DNA of 8,289 nucleotides from Gammaproteobacteria bacterium (lineage in GTDB: Bacteria; Pseudomonadota; Gammaproteobacteria; UBA9214): positions 1-8,289 of the forward strand of contig JAOUCV010000084.1 in the NCBI GenBank assembly GCA_029859555.1, in the 5' to 3' direction. Position 1 is the stretch's first letter; the number at the start of each line of letters is the position of its first letter. Positions 7,021-8,289 of the stretch are shown piece after piece. The translations under genes and the position numbers were made by a program. The notes under the pieces are model-generated. The model searched no databases. It was not told the DNA's origin and was given only the letters and a program-made list of their open reading frames with translations.

Positions 7021-8167
7021 TACAGTATTGATTGCGGCGCTGTGCGGACGGTCATTGGTACGTGCGGCACATGCTGCAATGATTCCAGTCACCGTGCTCG
7101 ATGTGTTTTGTGATTCGGATACCCTGCGGTGGGCAGATGCTGCCGGCCTTGTCGGTAATGTATCCAGCGGTATCAATTTCCAGCGACTGCTGGAAATGGC
7201 GGACAGACTTTGTCCAGCTAAAAAATGCGCGGGCCTGGTTTATGGCGCCGGTTTCGAATCTGATCCCGGGGCGCTCGCGGATCTGAGCAAGGGGCGCATG
7301 CTGTTTGGTAATGAGCCTGAAGTGCTTGCCGCTATCAACACACCGGAACATTTCTTTGCAACCCTGGAGCGTCTCGGCGTGCCATTCCCTGCGCTACGCT
7401 TTCAGGCTCCGGTCGTCCCGGACGGTTGGCTGGCCAAGCACGCCGGGGCCAGTGGCGGCGCACACGTGCAACCGGCCCGGCGTGTCTCCGGGCAGGGTGG
7501 CTATTACTTCCAGCGAAAGCTGTCAGGCCGGGTACTGTCGTTGCTGTTCCTGGCGAATGGCCGCGCGGCACAAATTGTCGGTGTCAGCGAACAATGGCAG
7601 ACCGGGGCCGGTGCGACACCCTATGCCTATGCGGGTGCGATATCACAGCAGCGTGTCAGTGACGCGCTGTTTGGCGATTTCAGGGGGCTGGTCCGCACGC
7701 TGACACGGGAATGGAAGCTGCGTGGCCTGAACAGTGTCGACCTGGTGGTCAGTGGTGATGAATTCAGTGTCCTCGAGGTTAATGCCCGCCCGGTAGCGAC
7801 TGCCGAGCTTTACGATAATCAAAAACACGGCAGCCTGTTCAGGCAGCACCTGGCTGCGTGTTGTGGTGCGGTGCTGCCATCAGCTTGCCGCTCCGAGCGC
7901 ATGTATGCACAGCGGCTGGTATACGCCGGGCATGATCTTTATGTAGCAGATTTATTTGGTTGGCCGGCCTGGTGCAGTGACAAGCCGGCTGCCGGCACCC
8001 TTGTCCATCGTGGTGAACCTGTGTGTAGCGTGCATGCCAGCGGCGACAGCCTGTACGCTGTAAACGATATTTTGCAACGCCGCAGCAGTTTTATGCAGCA
8101 GGTTTTTGAGCCGGCCTGCAACTTTCCCGGTGAGCCCGGATTACAGAACGCCGGGGCCTCTTCATGA
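7004..8167 (+). CDS. ATP-grasp protein of the H4MPT cluster (Orf5 type)
   Basis: This 387-residue protein resembles the ATP-grasp proteins found in bacterial H4MPT gene clusters (Orf5 of Methylobacterium). ATP-grasp enzymes usually join a carboxylate to an amine through an acyl phosphate. Visible signs are a probable ATP-binding lysine and glycine-rich loop (WLAKHAGASGG, 142-152), a second basic segment (GYYFQRKLSGRVLSLLFLANG, from 166), and the metal-binding strand SVLEVNARP (255-263) with Glu258 and Asn260. The N-terminal part (VLIAALCGRSLVRAAHAA) looks like a nucleotide-fold pre-ATP-grasp domain. The substrate is unknown; a role in making H4MPT or methylofuran is suggested by context. I chose the ATG at 7004, with an AGAG 9 bases upstream, over the ATG at 6980, which would add eight residues and has poorly spaced GG only. 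It overlaps mtdB by 17 bases and the next gene by ATGA. Confidence 0.87.
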   Translation: MSHSTDTVLIAALCGRSLVRAAHAAMIPVTVLDVFCDSDTLRWADAAGLVGNVSSGINFQRLLEMADRLCPAKKCAGLVYGAGFESDPGALADLSKGRMLFGNEPEVLAAINTPEHFFATLERLGVPFPALRFQAPVVPDGWLAKHAGASGGAHVQPARRVSGQGGYYFQRKLSGRVLSLLFLANGRAAQIVGVSEQWQTGAGATPYAYAGAISQQRVSDALFGDFRGLVRTLTREWKLRGLNSVDLVVSGDEFSVLEVNARPVATAELYDNQKHGSLFRQHLAACCGAVLPSACRSERMYAQRLVYAGHDLYVADLFGWPAWCSDKPAAGTLVHRGEPVCSVHASGDSLYAVNDILQRRSSFMQQVFEPACNFPGEPGLQNAGASS

Positions 8168-8289
8168 CCGCAGTGGAAACCAAAGGTGTTAAAACAGGCA
8201 CCAGCTATCCCGGTGTTAACCAGCTGGCATTGCCATTGCTATACGCTTTGCGCTGCATTGCCGGCCAGTTACGTATTGTCGAGCAGCGT
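8164..8289 (+). CDS. mch: Probable methenyl-H4MPT cyclohydrolase, N-terminus (partial)
   Basis: An ATG at 8164 overlaps the stop of the ATP-grasp gene (ATGA) and opens a frame that stays open for 42 codons to the window edge. The segment GVNQLALPLLYALRCIAG (residues 17-34) resembles the Mch N-terminus as I recall it, where a V-N-x-x-A-x-P-L pattern is followed by a helix and an L-x-(V/I) strand. Mch converts methenyl-H4MPT to 5-formyl-H4MPT, the step between MtdB and FhcD, so the identity also fits the pathway. The first 15 residues or so are a variable leader. Only the extreme N-terminus is visible, so the call rests on a short match plus context. A different accessory protein of the cluster is the alternative. 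Confidence 0.68.
   Translation, partial: MTAVETKGVKTGTSYPGVNQLALPLLYALRCIAGQLRIVEQR

Overview
The window is a dedicated C1-transfer gene cluster of a methylotrophic or formaldehyde-oxidising bacterium. It carries the tetrahydromethanopterin (H4MPT)/methylofuran-linked route that bacteria share with methanogenic archaea. The protein types (an NAD(P)-dependent MtdB-type dehydrogenase, an FhcABCD hydrolytic complex, an ATP-grasp accessory protein of the Methylobacterium Orf5 type) and the moderately GC-rich coding sequence point to Pseudomonadota. A gamma- or betaproteobacterium is my best guess, but the taxon cannot be fixed from the window alone.

There are two divergent operons. On the minus strand, from about 4727 down to 55, lie fhcB-fhcA-fhcD-fhcC. 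fhcB and fhcA are separated by 13 bases; fhcA/fhcD and fhcD/fhcC are joined by ATGA stop/start overlaps. A further minus-strand gene begins in the last 8 bases at the left edge (ATG at 8-6 with a good ribosome binding site), but only two codons are visible. On the plus strand, from 5066, lie beta-RFAP synthase (mptG, the Methylobacterium orf4 type), mtdB, an ATP-grasp protein (Orf5 type) and, cut by the right edge, a gene whose first 42 residues resemble methenyl-H4MPT cyclohydrolase (mch). A 338-base gap between the operons (4728-5065) must hold both promoters. It contains two conspicuous perfect palindromes that are candidate operators.

Together the genes convert methylene-H4MPT to formate. 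MtdB oxidises methylene- to methenyl-H4MPT, Mch makes 5-formyl-H4MPT, FhcD moves the formyl group to methylofuran, and FhcA hydrolyses formyl-methylofuran to formate, with FhcB and FhcC as structural partners. MptG makes the ribosyl-aminobenzene precursor of the pterin cofactor, so cofactor synthesis and cofactor use are encoded side by side. The formaldehyde-activating enzyme (fae), most cofactor biosynthesis genes and any methanol dehydrogenase are not in the window.

I see no mobile element, tRNA, rRNA or CRISPR array. The core pathway is well known. The points worth a second look are the mix of kept cysteines and lost catalytic residues in FhcB, the palindromes in the divergent promoter region, the placement of the ATP-grasp gene between mtdB and mch, and the unsolved role of the ATP-grasp protein.
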